From: Himantopus leucocephalus | Lineage: Eukaryota > Chordata > Aves > Charadriiformes > Recurvirostridae | NCBI GenBank assembly: GCA_003993805.1 | Contig: RSEF01000003.1 | Location: 79,434,705-79,498,704, forward strand | DNA length: 64,000 nucleotides | Direction of reading: 5' to 3' | Shown: positions 1-13,100 of the stretch, one piece after another | Layout: every line of letters begins with the position of its first letter | Position numbering within the stretch: the stretch's first letter is position 1 | Translations under genes and position numbers: made by a program | Notes under the pieces: model-generated | Told to the model about the DNA's origin: nothing | Databases searched by the model: none | The model's input: the letters and a program-made list of their open reading frames with translations, nothing else

Positions 1-3000
1 CTCCGTGGTGTCTGGCCACAGCACCAGCGGAGACGAGCCAGATTGCGAGTCAGCCCAAGGACACAGAAGGGACACTGGCACTGGCTGAGTTTGTACCGTT
101 AACGCTTTACTACACAGGACAAAAAAAAAAAGCAAAGGCTCCACAGGAAAGGCAATTCTTGTAAAAAGGACACCAGCAGCGTCTGCATGAGCCTCATAAA
201 ATAAAAGAGGAAAAACCTCTGTTTCAGGCTATGCTACTATTTACACCAGTGGTGTTTTAGCCAACTGCACAGGGGTAACACTGCATCTGTTCATAAAACA
301 GCCATTCAGCTGTCTCAATCACTGCTATTCAAAAAACTGTAGATTCCTTTTTGGCTACTCACAGCATCTAAATATACTCTAAATATATTTTGCAGGCATA
401 GATTACACAGAAATTACAAAATATACTTATGAATACGTGGATAGATCCTTAAGGTGTTATCCTTACTAAGATAACCATAGCTAGAAGGCTTCTCATAGAC
501 AATTTGGATCTCCAGCTTCTTGCAACCCCAAATGAGACCATGTAAATATTCACTATTATCATATCTCTACTGACATTAACTGTAACTTACTGGCCAAGCC
601 ATACCCATCTTACCAGGCAAGTTACCCTTCAGATCCTTAATTACAGTCTTGGACCAATTCATCTAAAATGGGATTTGAAAGTGCAGATTTTTGCATTTCC
701 AAGTAATGCCACCAAATGGCAGCTGTGACTCTTGCTGCCCACTGGGAAGAGCACATGCAGGCGTAACCATGTGCACCCTTTCCAAAATCCAGCACAGGAC
801 ACAACTGGCTGAGCAGAGCTCAAACAGGAATTTTATCAAACTGTCGGAGCGGCCAGAAAAACCAACCACTTACTTGGTTACTCAATTTTATTAAACGCAG
901 ATTGAGCCAGTTTTCATCTTCAGCCTCAGACTGCGTGCTCTGGCTAACCAGCGCATCGAGCTGTGAATACATATCAGTATTTTCTCAAGGCACAATAATC
1001 TTACTCGCCCAGCCGTGCTCTTCTAGGCTTCCTGAAGGTGAGGTTTCTTTCCCACTCACAGACTAAAGCCGCTCAGGTTTGCTTCAGAAATCTGTGCCCA
1101 TGCACAGGACAAATTAAAGGTGATCAGAAAATGCATCAGACGTGCAATGTGCCTACAAGAGTAAAACTGAAAGCTTGGCAAGATGTTGAGATGCCAAGTT
1201 AGGGCCCGGCAGCCCTGGGCTACAGGCAGGGCAGTGATACAAGGGGCTCAGTTCTGAACTGCTCGCTGGAGGCACTTTGGGATGTAACTGGAGAAGGATC
1301 GAAGGTGACGAGGCATCTAAGGTCAGTACCTAAAATTAAGTGGAATAAATCTGGACCTGCATACGCAAAACATCTTCACATTTACAAATATGATACTTTC
1401 ACGTCTGTACTTCATATCTACTTTTTGACACAAAGTTCACAATATCCCTAGTTAACAATGATTTAACGATGCTGCTCTACTATGAGGCTTACTATAAAAT
1501 CTGGAATCAGCAGAGTGGGTGATTTTTTTTTTTAGTCAAATTCTTTTTAAAGTCAAATTTTTTTTGCATGTGCAGGTCAACCTAAAAAATTAATTTCAAT
1601 TTTTAAAAAAATCAACTAATTCAAACTTGAAATACTTCTCTTAAAAATTAAATATTTTGGTTTAATATTATTAAAATGCAATTTGTTGCTTCTAGTAAGA
1701 TCAAATGTTTTATTTCCAATTAATCTGATTGTAAAACCCAAATACATTCTGAAAAGCACTGAACTTTTATTTTGCAACCAATAAAACATTTAATATACAT
1801 TAAAAAAATAAATAACATATGTACCTGCATGCACATGTTTACATGCATGCACACTTTCACTTTTCAATTTGCTAAAAGTTTTCTCATTGTTTCTTTCATT
1901 AAATGGCCAGCAATCTGAAATAATCTTTTTTTTTTTTTTTCCAACCCAGATGCCAAAATCAGTTCAATTCTGAGATACCTAGTTAGCTAGCCACGGTATT
2001 ATCATTAGTTTTACTTATGAGAATTTTTTGTTTTCCTGAGACAGCTGGAATCAGTGGGTATATTCAGCCCGTCTCCTCCAATATGTGCACATTAATAGCT
2101 CCAGTGTATAATGAGAAAACAAAATCTTGCATTTACACAACCTGGATCCTGGTACTAATGGGATTATTATTTTTTTTTGGACACAGAAGCCGAGCCACTG
2201 CAAGAGACATTGTGGCAAAAAGGAAGAAAAATGAAAAATTACTTGACAAAGAAGAAGCAAAGACTCCATCACTGTTACAGGAGGTTTTTTTCATGGCAGG
2301 CACCCCTCACAGAGCTAGATCTGCAATGCCTATCAGAAAAAAGCCCCACACATACTTTTCGTTGCTGTTTATAGTTTGCAGTGTAACCTCACACCAATGA
2401 ACACACAATAATCATGTCAGATGAAAATTAATTTACTAAATGATATGACAAGGGAAAATAGTTTACCTGCATGTTCCACACCGGTTTATTAGCTTGAAAA
2501 GGGGGGAATATGAACTCAGCCATGGGAGTTTTTCATTTCTCTTAGTCTTTCATTTTACTAGCACATAGTGCAGCTACGAGGACAAGATTATTTAGGCTTC
2601 TCTGTGCTTGTACTAAACCCTCTTCCAACCTCACGTAAATCTACATGCTTGAGTTTTAATGGTAACAAAGATGATGGGAATGTAGCAGCTACCATTTTAA
2701 AAGTGAACTGGCAGGGAAAGTGATTTGTAAAGATGCTATGTAAGGTTTGAGTCATTGACTGATAAATTATGTCATTGTTAACACTGCTTAACATATAGTT
2801 AAGCTGTCATTCATGTACATAGCACGCTATGTAACGTTGTATATAATCCTAAATATCTGGTGTTCTGTGGAAAAACATTTCAGATTAGTGCATTTGTTTT
2901 TGGGGGGAAGCCACAAAAGAAAACCAAAAAACAACAACAAAAAAAAAAAGAGGAGGGAGGGAATTTCACCCCACACAATGCATTTACTGGAAACGCCCCA

Positions 3001-4656
3001 CACTTACAAACCAGTATTAGGGGGAAATAAAAAAAGGAATTAATCCATGCTGATACACAGAAATCTGACAACTAAAAGATGTGCGCTCTTGTCTCCTTGA
3101 AAATATGCTTCAAGCAAGATCCCTGGCAAAAGTGGGGGACGTGAAGATGGTTGGTTGAGTTGACCGCTCACAGATGTGCTGACATATGGAAGCCAGTGCC
3201 AACGCGATACAACCTGTTGTACAGTGTCAGCAGGATAATGACAGAACAGGTTGAACTCCTGCTAATGGCCATAAGTGGTGAAGGACAACTGTGACATCTA
3301 CATGCGTACTACTTATCTAGCCTCTCGTTACTCATCTGGAGACCAGTTATAATTGCTTGACTGTCAGTTAAAGAAATACTTTTCATGATGATCTACTTCC
3401 TCGAACGTCTTAGTAACAAAAACTACGTAATAACATGATTTTTAAAAGGAAAAAAAAAAAACCAGTCCTCTAAGCATTAATACTTTTAATTCCTATCTTA
3501 TATTCATTTGAGGGAAATCAAGCTATGCTTCAAAAGCAAAAGTGGATACAATTACAGTCATTCAATCAAACGGTACAGAACTGCCATACCTTTGCTGTCT
3601 ATAATAAATATCCTCTCCACAATCATCCTTTCAATAATTACTATCTTTCAGCAGAAGATAGCCTAATACCTTGGAAAACTTTAGAAACAAAAATAAGTGC
3701 TTGGAAACAAAAACCAGAACATACTATTTGATTTTTTCCAGTAGTGCAAAATGCAGAGGAACCCCTTTAATACTGCAGTACCCTATAGAGAAGCAAAGTA
3801 AAATGTTTACTTAATGTTAGCCCGAGAGAAGAAATATTGCTTATTTGCAATGAGGATGTTCATCGCTCAAGACTGATCAGTAACCAATGAAAGTTACAAA
3901 AAAAGCATGCAAAGGGCCAGTTTACAAAAGTTACCACAATTCACAGGACTTACCTTTCCCAGTGACGCTATCAAATACCTATTCACTGTCATTACAGAAT
4001 AGCTAGAATGAAAAGTTTTGTTCTTCCTAAAGCAATCGTTCTTATTAGTGATCCCAAGTTACATGCAGTATTATGACTGAAAAGAGAGCAAAATCCTACG
4101 GCATGATTAATCCCCACAATTAATCTTCTTTCCAACGTGCCCAACAGACATAAGAGTTCTGCTATCACGAGGTGCTTCATAGGAAAAAACCCAACCAAAC
4201 ACAGGCTTGCCCCCACGTGTAAATAACAAGTAACACCAGACATGCCTGTCCTGTCTTGATAGCATGGATAAACAGCACTTAGCTCTCCTTTGGATGTGCT
4301 GGCTGATTTCTGTCCTTTTTTTCTGTCTCACCTTCCCCCAAAAGAGAAAATGAGGCACCATCGCTTTCTTGCAATGCACCAGACCTCTGGTACCTAGCAC
4401 TTGCTAGAAGTAGCTCTGAATGGACGTAACAGCTGACATGCTACACCAAAGCCATTTCCCACTTTACCATCAGAGGGAAAATAAGGGTCTTTTTACTGAA
4501 TAATGGAAATATCTGTCTGGGGAAATTTCTTCCTATCAGGTGGTAGCCAAGTGAAGGCCCTTAGGCATGAGGTATTTCTTGCATCCCTATAAAAAAAAAG
4601 TTTTCTCTTTATATGGACATATAATTCTTCTTTCTTCCTTTAAGTCCTGCTAAGAT

Positions 4657-4930
4657 TTTCAACAGCACTCTGTGACAGCAAGTTCCACAGGTTAGCTCTA
4701 TGAAATGTTAAAAAACCTCTTTTTTTTTTCCCTGGCTGTAAATCTGTTGCCTTTTGGTTTCACAGACAGCTCCTTGCACTCTCATGAGGGCAGTTAAATA
4801 AGCACAGCTAATTTATCTGCTATCATTTACTGTCTTCTCTTGCTGTCATGCCTCCTTTCCGTGTCCTCTCCCGCCTAAACTCCTAATATTCAAGTCCCTC
4901 TTGACGTGAAGGCTTCCTATTTTTGTTACC
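4657..4930 (-). repeat. Ancient CR1-like LINE remnant
   Basis: The plus strand reads like the antisense of an amniote CR1 3' region: a stretch around AGTTCCACAGGTTA, followed by a segment resembling the conserved 'CTGCTGCC...TTTCAT' part and by a pyrimidine-rich segment. It is heavily diverged. The identification rests on remembered consensus similarity only. Confidence 0.5.
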
Positions 4931-7900
4931 TCTCCCTAAAGCTCCAAACTGGTTTTATCTGCAACACTCTACTCTGCTTAACCTGAACATTGCTACTGAG
5001 GATACACCTCCAATGTACCTAATGAAATTTACTGGTTTTCTCCTTCATTGTATCTACAAGCATTGCTTATGTAGCTCACCAATACAAATTACTATTACAC
5101 ATTACAAATACTTGTGTTGCCCAAAATGCTGCAGAGGTCTTCCTCCTGAATGGAAGAAGTGAACACAAAACTCAGGAACAAGTGCAGATGATTCCTGCCA
5201 ATGCACACTACTTATATATGCAATAATCTACTGTGCACTTATAAACCTCATATATCCAGCTTTGTTAATGTGTTCCTACAATTAAGGAAACTCTGACAAA
5301 GTTAACTGAAATAAAGACATCTCTCAGCTGCTGCTGCATGGAGAAGAAGATTCAATCTCCTCTATCAGAGAGCTCCTGAACATGGCGCAGCACCGTCAGC
5401 AAGGCATGTGGAGGCACAACAGGGACCCAAAAACAATCCTTCACAACTAGTCCCGGGAACATCAACTGTGTGTTCTGCTGCTATTATCTTTAAATGGTAA
5501 AAGTCAAATGGGAAAAATAAGCATGTTGGAATTCTCTTCTTGAAAGAGATTTTTCTCTACAGCAATATTATTTTAAAAGAAAAGGCTCAAAAAGACTCCT
5601 AATTAATAAGAAAAATCCTGTTTCCTTCACCCCTTAAATCTTATACAACATTACCTGTTTCCCTTAGCATTTCCTCTCAGAAGTGGTAAATACGGAATGC
5701 GCCAAGCTTTGCTTAGGTTTCCCTCCAAAACTAATCAATAGTCCTAACTGCGCATGACCTCCGTTCTGTCAGTCCCACCTCCGTCTTGAGTCCTACTTTC
5801 TGCACCTGAGAAGGAAGGACGAATACTCCTTGGGGAGGGAAGACCTATGTATATTTTGTGACCACCAATAAAATCTTTGTTAGGCAAGTATTTTTTCCTG
5901 CATGCTAATGTAGCAATACAATACCCCTATAAATAATTATTTGGTGGAAGTTTGAAGCAGCTAAATTCTGTAACTACTTTCTGAAGTCATCACTCAAATG
6001 CTGCAACATTTACTTGCTACACAAATCTAAGCGTTCTTCCACCAATGAAATTATTCAATCATAACAAATAAAGGAAATAAAATGTATGTCCTCTTAATAT
6101 ATCTGTGTTGCGTTAGTCACTAAGTCTCCAGATAAGTCAGAAGTCTGCAGTCCTGATATTCAGCATAGTGGAAAACCAACAGAAGGGCCCCGTAGCTATG
6201 CTCACAATCTGTCCTTGCAAAACATCTGACAGCTGCAACACTAACAAAATTAACAGTGGATGAATTAGTACCAGACGCTAAACAGTTGCTATAGAAAGAC
6301 TCATCCATTTCTTTTCTTCTTCTCCCCTTCTTCAACCCAGCTACCCCACCACTTGATAAAATTAACACTTGGTATCGTTTTTTTTTCTTTTGTTATTTAA
6401 TAAAGAAGCACCACAAATACCCTTTCATACACAAGATGATGAACTTCATGCCATGATGTCCCCAGACTCTTAAAGACACAGCCTGCAGTTGAAAGGACTG
6501 TGTCCCAGTTCTCTCGCCGCTTTTGAGCAGCAAATGTGCATCCACTTGCAGAGTTTCTCACTTGCAGGTTTTGGGATCCCACCTGGTGCTACAACAGAGC
6601 TGCAGCTAAACAAGGCAATGCCTGCTCCCTTTCTTTACAGGCTCTCTGCCCATACCTAGCTGTATTTCTAGGTACCTTCACCCACACTCCTTTTTGCCTC
6701 TTCCTTCCTTCCTTCCCTGCCTTCTTATGTCTTCTTTCACTGAGCTTTTTTAAATTTTTGAGTAAGGATGCACAGTTCAAATGTGAGTATTCAAACCCAT
6801 ATTGCAACATCTGAAGCAGGTGGAGTCCTGAAGTCCTACAAGGGCATCAGAAAAAGCAACTCTGGACTTCAAATTCAGAAATGTATTCCAGCATTGAAGT
6901 GGAAATGAGGGCTAGTGGCAGGTGTTAAATTACACAGCTACTTTTACTCTATCTTGTGTCAACTGATTCAACGTGAAAATACATCACCATTCAGCTAGAG
7001 ATTAAAAAAAGAAAACAAACTCATCAATACAAATTTAATCAAAATTTATATAGATTCATATATATATTTATATATATAAACTAATTGTGTCATCAGGAAA
7101 AAGTAACCATTTTTAAAGAATCAGCTGCATATAAGAAATACATTACTAGGAAACTGCTGTGTTACTTTTTGGCTAGATAGCATACTATAACAGTCCTGAC
7201 AAGTAGACAGACCTAAGTACACAAAGAGCAGCAGCATAGCATCACCTGCTGACAGCTTCAGCATTTCAGTCATACACATTTGTAAGAAGCCTAGTAGGAT
7301 TTGGAAGTGACTATACTAAGTATAACGTCTATATTCTGCATGACTGCTCAGTGTCCGTGTCCCTGTTTTGCAAGCTACAAGCAACGATTCAAAATAATAT
7401 TATGGTAAAGACTGGGAAGACAATTCCTGGGTCATGGAGTCCAGCCCTTGGTATCACAGACAAGTACATCCAATGCTATCTGTACAATCTGCTTCATAAA
7501 CTCTTTATTGAAGAAAGGTATGGTCATATACTGCAGGCTGGGACTGAGACAGCAAGATCTGCGATGGAGAAAGAGTAAATTAAAAAAAAAAAAACCAAAT
7601 GAGGTTGCAACTGGAGTCAGCAAACTTTTACGTAAAATATACAAAAACAAAACATTATTATTACAAGCCCTTCCCCATACCCTTCTTCCCAGTAGTTCAC
7701 TGACTTGTCTTTCTCTGACATAGCTCTCTGAAATACAAACTTTTTTTTTAAGTGTAGTTCCTCCTTTTACACATTCATCCCATCATTTCTTTAGGAAAGA
7801 TGCTGTTTGAACTTTACTTGTTAAGTAAAAAGAGTTTGTGCTAATGCATGTGAAGACCAAAAGTAATGCATGCCTTCAAGATTACTTTATTAACACGACT

Positions 7901-9075
7901 TCTTGGCAGGATTCAAAAAAGCAGTTTATGAAGAAAGCTGCAGCAAAACAGATTTCGTCCTAGCTGGGACGCCTGCAATCTTGCCGTGCTCTCTCCTTCA
8001 TTTCAGCTTTGCTAAAGAGTAGAAAGACAACTTTAAAGGACGAAAAAAGGCTTTGTAAAAATGGCATGACAGAACACTGGATTCATACTGTTTAAGTTAA
8101 TATATAGTAAATATATTGTTTGCAGAGATAAAGATTTCCCCTTCTACTTCGACCACTCCAGCCTGCTGAATTTGCTGAAATTCTCCCTTTCTTCTTTCTT
8201 GCTTATGCCACCATCAATAACAAAATAATCAAAAGACCAAAACCTTCTGTCATACCTGTGCAGCCACTTACTGCCCCTGAACACCTAATTTCTTACTAAC
8301 AGGATGCAGCTGACACTTTTGTTATCGATACTAGAGCTAGTACAGGATTTGTATCTAAGTTGTGTTCTGCAAGGCTAACAAAAGTAAGAAATAGGGATAA
8401 AGGCAAGAGATGACAGAAGCTGACAGATACGTGTCTAAACAGAAAAAGTCTGCTGCCCACATTAAAATATGCTGCAATTTTAGCTGGTTGTTAAAGTATA
8501 TGCCCATCTTAAAGATCAAAAAACAACAAGAAAAAGAACAACTAGATATCCGAGATTTAATATGATATATTGTATAGCCATCACTTGACCACACAAACAC
8601 ACTCACACAGAGCAGATATAAAATAGCTGTCACTTCAAAAATACAATGCCATCTGAAGTGCACTGCATCATGATTGTTTTACAATGAGTTTGCTAAGGTG
8701 GGCTTCAAAACACGTTCTACATCATCCTTTCCCTTCTACCCTTAATACTTAGAAAAAAAAGAACTACTATTCCTATTTAATCATTTCCCTTCCATTTCTC
8801 AACCAAATTTTGTTCTTACAATCACATTTTTGAGGTAGCCCCAAAACAGGAGGAGGAGTGAGGAAACAACGTATTTTTCTTCCCTGTATCTTTTTCCTCC
8901 AGGTAGACAATGCTAAACAGAGAACGCTGCTGTTTGACTCAAAATCACTATAAGGACACTTTATACACATTTCCTTTTACAGCTCTAAAAAATCAAAAGG
9001 AAGTCAAGTACAATAGAAAAACTATTAAGTTTCTGAAGCTGAATTTTGAGGATAAAGGAAAAGTAATAACTGATT

Positions 9076-9165
9076 CCTTTATCAGAATTAAATTGTCCCT
9101 GCTGCAGTCTAAAAGCTTTTTCTTTATCAGAATTAAATTGTCCCTGCTGCAGTCTAAAAGCTTTT
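9076..9165. repeat. 45-base tandem duplication (two copies)
   Basis: Copies 9076-9120 and 9121-9165 are identical except for the first base. Each contains CTTTATCAGAATTAAATTG and ends in AAAAGCTTTT. It lies inside a USP45 intron or flank, with no coding role apparent. Confidence 0.95.
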
Positions 9166-10040
9166 GCTTCTTTATACCAAATTTTAAACCCATGTTCGTA
9201 CAGTGAGGTTGCCCCAAAATGCCACGGTAGTAGGCTGCAACTTTCCTCTTAACTCTCTTGCTGCAAAATGCTTAAAATTCCATATAATAATATTGTAGCA
9301 AATACATTAACATGCATTATTTATCCTTTTTTAATATGAGATTCAGCTATATCATATTCCAGTTACTCTGCTTCTACAGCTTCTTTTACTTACAAAGTCA
9401 ATACTTAAATATTTGTATCAACTTTGAAATAGGTCTTCTACAGGTGCTTTAAAAAGCAAGATTGTTTGCATCATAATTGAAGGCACCTACAAAGCACCAC
9501 TGTAAACATTTTCCACGCCAAGAAACAGAAGTTTCTTTAGGGCTTATGAGCTCTTTGCAATCTGGAGCCATATGCCATTTCAGTACTGCTTCAAGTCCTT
9601 ACTTGTTAGACTCTTTTTAATTTTGAATTGATGCCAAGGTCAGACATCATAGCAGAGCTTTCCCATTTGAAAGCTTACCCTTTTTTTCAAAATACGTCCA
9701 TACGCTTCCAGTATTAGCACAGCTTTATGCTAATATACCTCAAAACCTCACAGGTAGTTCTATTTTCTTCAGTTTTACCATGCCCTCTTCTGCCCCCTCA
9801 CACTCAGTTCAAAGCCCACTGAAAGTTACTGGTTATGGACTGGGTCATACATTTCATGAAGAGCAGGTACAACCCTGGAGCACAAGGAGCCCTGCAACTT
9901 TAAAACACAAAGACATTTGCTGGACTACCCAGTAAAAATCTAATGGCACCTTAGAAAGGACAACAGACATAGCATGCTTAGAAACATATCACTGGAAATC
10001 AAAAATAAATAAGTAAGTAAAAGATACTGACAATACCTAC

Positions 10041-10171
10041 TTTTGACAGAGCTGGCTGAACAGCACTTTGGGAGAAAGAGGACCTTTTCCAGCCTCCCTC
10101 ATGCTGTGAAGGAACAAGAACATCGCTGAAGTCAAGGGTCCCGGGCTGGAGAGGTTTACCACCAAAGGATC
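10041..10171 (-). CDS. USP45: USP45 exon: DPLVV...LSPKVLFSQLCQK
   Basis: 131 bases, acceptor TTTGAAG, donor GTAGGT. Encodes DPLVVNLSSPGPLTSAMFLF, then LHSMREAGKGPLSPKVLFSQLCQ and two bases of a Lys codon. This is the last USP45 exon I can find; the next conserved segment (ending in the QQQDSQE motif) was looked for to position 1 and not seen. Confidence 0.94.
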
Positions 10172-13100
10172 CTTCAAAGCGAAGGTAAATTGCACATCAG
10201 ATTCAAAGTTAATGACACACAAGGCTTATTTCCAGTTAATACATTTATGACAAAGAACAATGCAACTCTCAGTGTGGTTTTGGTTTGTTTGTTTTTTAAA
10301 ATGTTGATGTCACCTACATGATTGAAATAGTTGAAGAGAAAGATTATTATTTAAGCAGTAATAATTGCAAAACCAAACAATTCTTGTCCAGCAAATTGGT
10401 TGGTAACCAATAGTTTTGCAAACAGGCATGTCAACGAGCCAGTCTGATTCTCACAAAACCAGACTACCTCCCGTATTACTTGCTTTACTCTTACTCCCAT
10501 GCGCACTGAAATTCAGTTGGAGAGACAATGCAGGCTACCTCCCCCATGGGCCAGCGTAAGATGGAGCTCAGTGGCACTCTGTCTGCTCAGCCTTAGGGAA
10601 GGGGTGGCCAGCTTCTCTGACCTGTGAGCCACACACCAAAATTTCCACATGTACAACAGCCACAGAAACATATTGTGTTTCTCCAGGAATCAGGTGCCAG
10701 GAAGGCACCAGCAGTGGTCTGCATCAGGGGCTGACAGCAGACCCCATAGGTCTACCATGGTGGCGGGGGACAGGCATGGGGTTCATCGCACGCAGCCCCT
10801 CCTGGTGTGAGATTCACCCCAGCCAGCAGGTCCCAGGGCTGGAAGGAGTCAGCCAGCAGCCACCCGAGGCAGTCTTAGAGCAGCTTACATGCCACGTGCG
10901 TCTCAACAGCCACAGATCACCAGCTCTCCCTAACACACTCCCAGGTTCATATGTGACCACAGTGCTTCCTACTAGTTGGCCTGACTCTCACAAAAACAGA
11001 TTACAACTGCTGGACAAACAACTAGAGAGGCTGCCTCATGCAGAAAGTGGAGCCACACAAAACATAAGCACTATGGATACACACAAATATAAAGTATTTG
11101 TGTTATATACACAATAAAAAGGTGGAAAAATGCCTTTTACCAAGCAGGAACCTGGGAGTTTCTACATTACTATTAGTTAGACTACTGCAGCCCTCTAATC
11201 CTGTGTTGACATGCAAAGACCAGAAAACACAGTCATTGCTCCAAAGATCTTATTTACATTGTAAGCATTGCAGTTAAACAAGAAAGAAATCATTCAACCT
11301 TATGGCTGTGCAAGTTTCACATCAAGCATAAGCCAATGTACCACTGGCTTCCTAAGCCTCTGGCCACAAACAAGCTCCAGACCTCCACTGTGGCTCAGGG
11401 TTACTTTGTGAAACATGTTGCTGCTCAGAACTGCCACTGGAGGTAATACAGATCGCAATGCAGTGAATTTCACACTGTTCTTGCCTGGAGAAGCTATGAA
11501 CATCACCGACAGCAACATACAGAAATCATCATCATTTCAGAGGTATCTGAAACAGAATCCCACCCCTCAACCCTCCCTGCCACCAGAAAGCTCCCAGCAA
11601 ACAGCAGAAAAACTAAAAAAAGAAAAAAATAATTAAAAATCCTCTGTAAACTGCTTTCTTTAGCTAGCAGAGGGAAAGGGGTATTATCTTTATTGCCAAC
11701 AACATAGTATGAAAACCCAAGTCTCCCTAAGACACGACTGGGAACAGCAGCATATTCTTTTGATAATAACCACAAGAGTCTCTTTCCCACACACATGCGA
11801 TGAGCTCGTGGACAAGAAACTTGGTCCTCAATCTTAGTTTAATCCTCTGGCCCATGAAGCACATAATAAATTTTACAAGCCTTATCAATGAAGGGCTGGA
11901 ACAGACTGAAATAAAATATTTCATGAACACTTTCTAGAGCCAAATATACTATTTTCTGTATCATATGTTCATACTGAAGAAATTAAATGGGAAACAAAAG
12001 TAAGACAACCATTCCTTCTTAAGGTCAGGCACTATTTGCTACTTCAATGTCACAAAATGTGAAAGGAAGTGATTATTCCTCCTCCTCCAGGGCTGAATAA
12101 TTAGTTTTGTAAAAGGAGTGAGTTCACAGAAATCATGAACCAGCTAAACAATTAAAAGGCAAAAGAAACGGCTCTTTAACGGAGATGCAATTTCCCATCC
12201 TCCAGCTTCTTCCCACATTTCCCCAAATTTGTATTTCTCACTGCATACTTACCAACTGAGAGTCTGAAGTATGACAGATTTTTAACTTTGTTCCTTTTTC
12301 CTTCATCTCATACATCAGTTCATTTAGTATGTGAGTCTGTGCCAAGTTCTTAAAGAAAAAAAACAAGTAACACACTGATCTTTCAACTATAAATTTTTCT
12401 TTAGTTAAAATTCTAGCTTCAGGGATAGACAAAACCAGATATATTTCATAATGTACACCTGAGGTTTAAATCAGACCACTAGAAAAGCAGGTATCACCCT
12501 TATAAGAGCCAAGATCATTGACTGTTTCTAAAATTGTATCTGCTTCCGTTTCTGTAATTCCAAAATAGTTTCCTAGTAACAACTTCATTATTTTTGTTGA
12601 ACAACAAGATTCTTTTCTTTTTTCTTTTTTTCTTTTTATGGTGAGGACATTAGTCTCAGAAATCGTTTGTTTCTTTTAAACTCTGCAGTCCCCTTCATCA
12701 TGCCCCAAGAAGCACAAAGGCTTTGGCACAATGAAAATCATTACCTCGCTGAATTTGAGAGAGAAACCAACTCAACATATCTCAGCTTTGTTTCTTTATT
12801 TTTGGTTAACTTTGACTGCAGATCACTTAGGTTTCTACAATGCCCTAAGTATGGACAGAGAACAATTTGCTACACTTCTACTCCTTAAAAATTTACTATT
12901 TGTTTGCTGAGTTTTGTAATCACCACCATAAATACAAGGTAAAGAGTGCCAGTTCAGAACACCTTTGTAGCAGGTTTCTCTCATTTATTCACTCCTGTCT
13001 GCAGACATACAGATGTCCCTGCTCAACTGACAAGCAATAGGATGGTGCAATATAATACCCACTAAGGCTGCTGTATTTTTGAGGATGTTGGATTAGTTGT

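Larger units (their letters stand above)
1..10040 (-). other. USP45 intron sequence to the left edge, no exon found
   Basis: About 10 kb of AT-rich DNA left of the last visible USP45 exon. I looked on the minus strand for the next conserved USP segment and saw none, so this is most simply one long intron. It holds an old CR1 remnant near 4.7 kb and a 45-base tandem duplication near 9.1 kb. The longest open frame (2017-2400, plus strand) shows no recognisable domain. Confidence 0.6.

Noticed and set aside
1..90. Plus-strand frame giving a Ser/acidic peptide that ends in TGA near position 85
   Set aside because: Looks exon-like in composition but matches no neighbour gene I know, and the start is cut off by the window edge.
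2017..2400. 127-codon open frame with a hydrophobic stretch and a Lys-rich tail
   Set aside because: No recognisable domain, AT-rich intronic context, no conserved splice or start context; most likely chance.
10531..10960. GC-richer patch resembling an old dispersed repeat
   Set aside because: Only short vague similarity recalled; cannot name a family.
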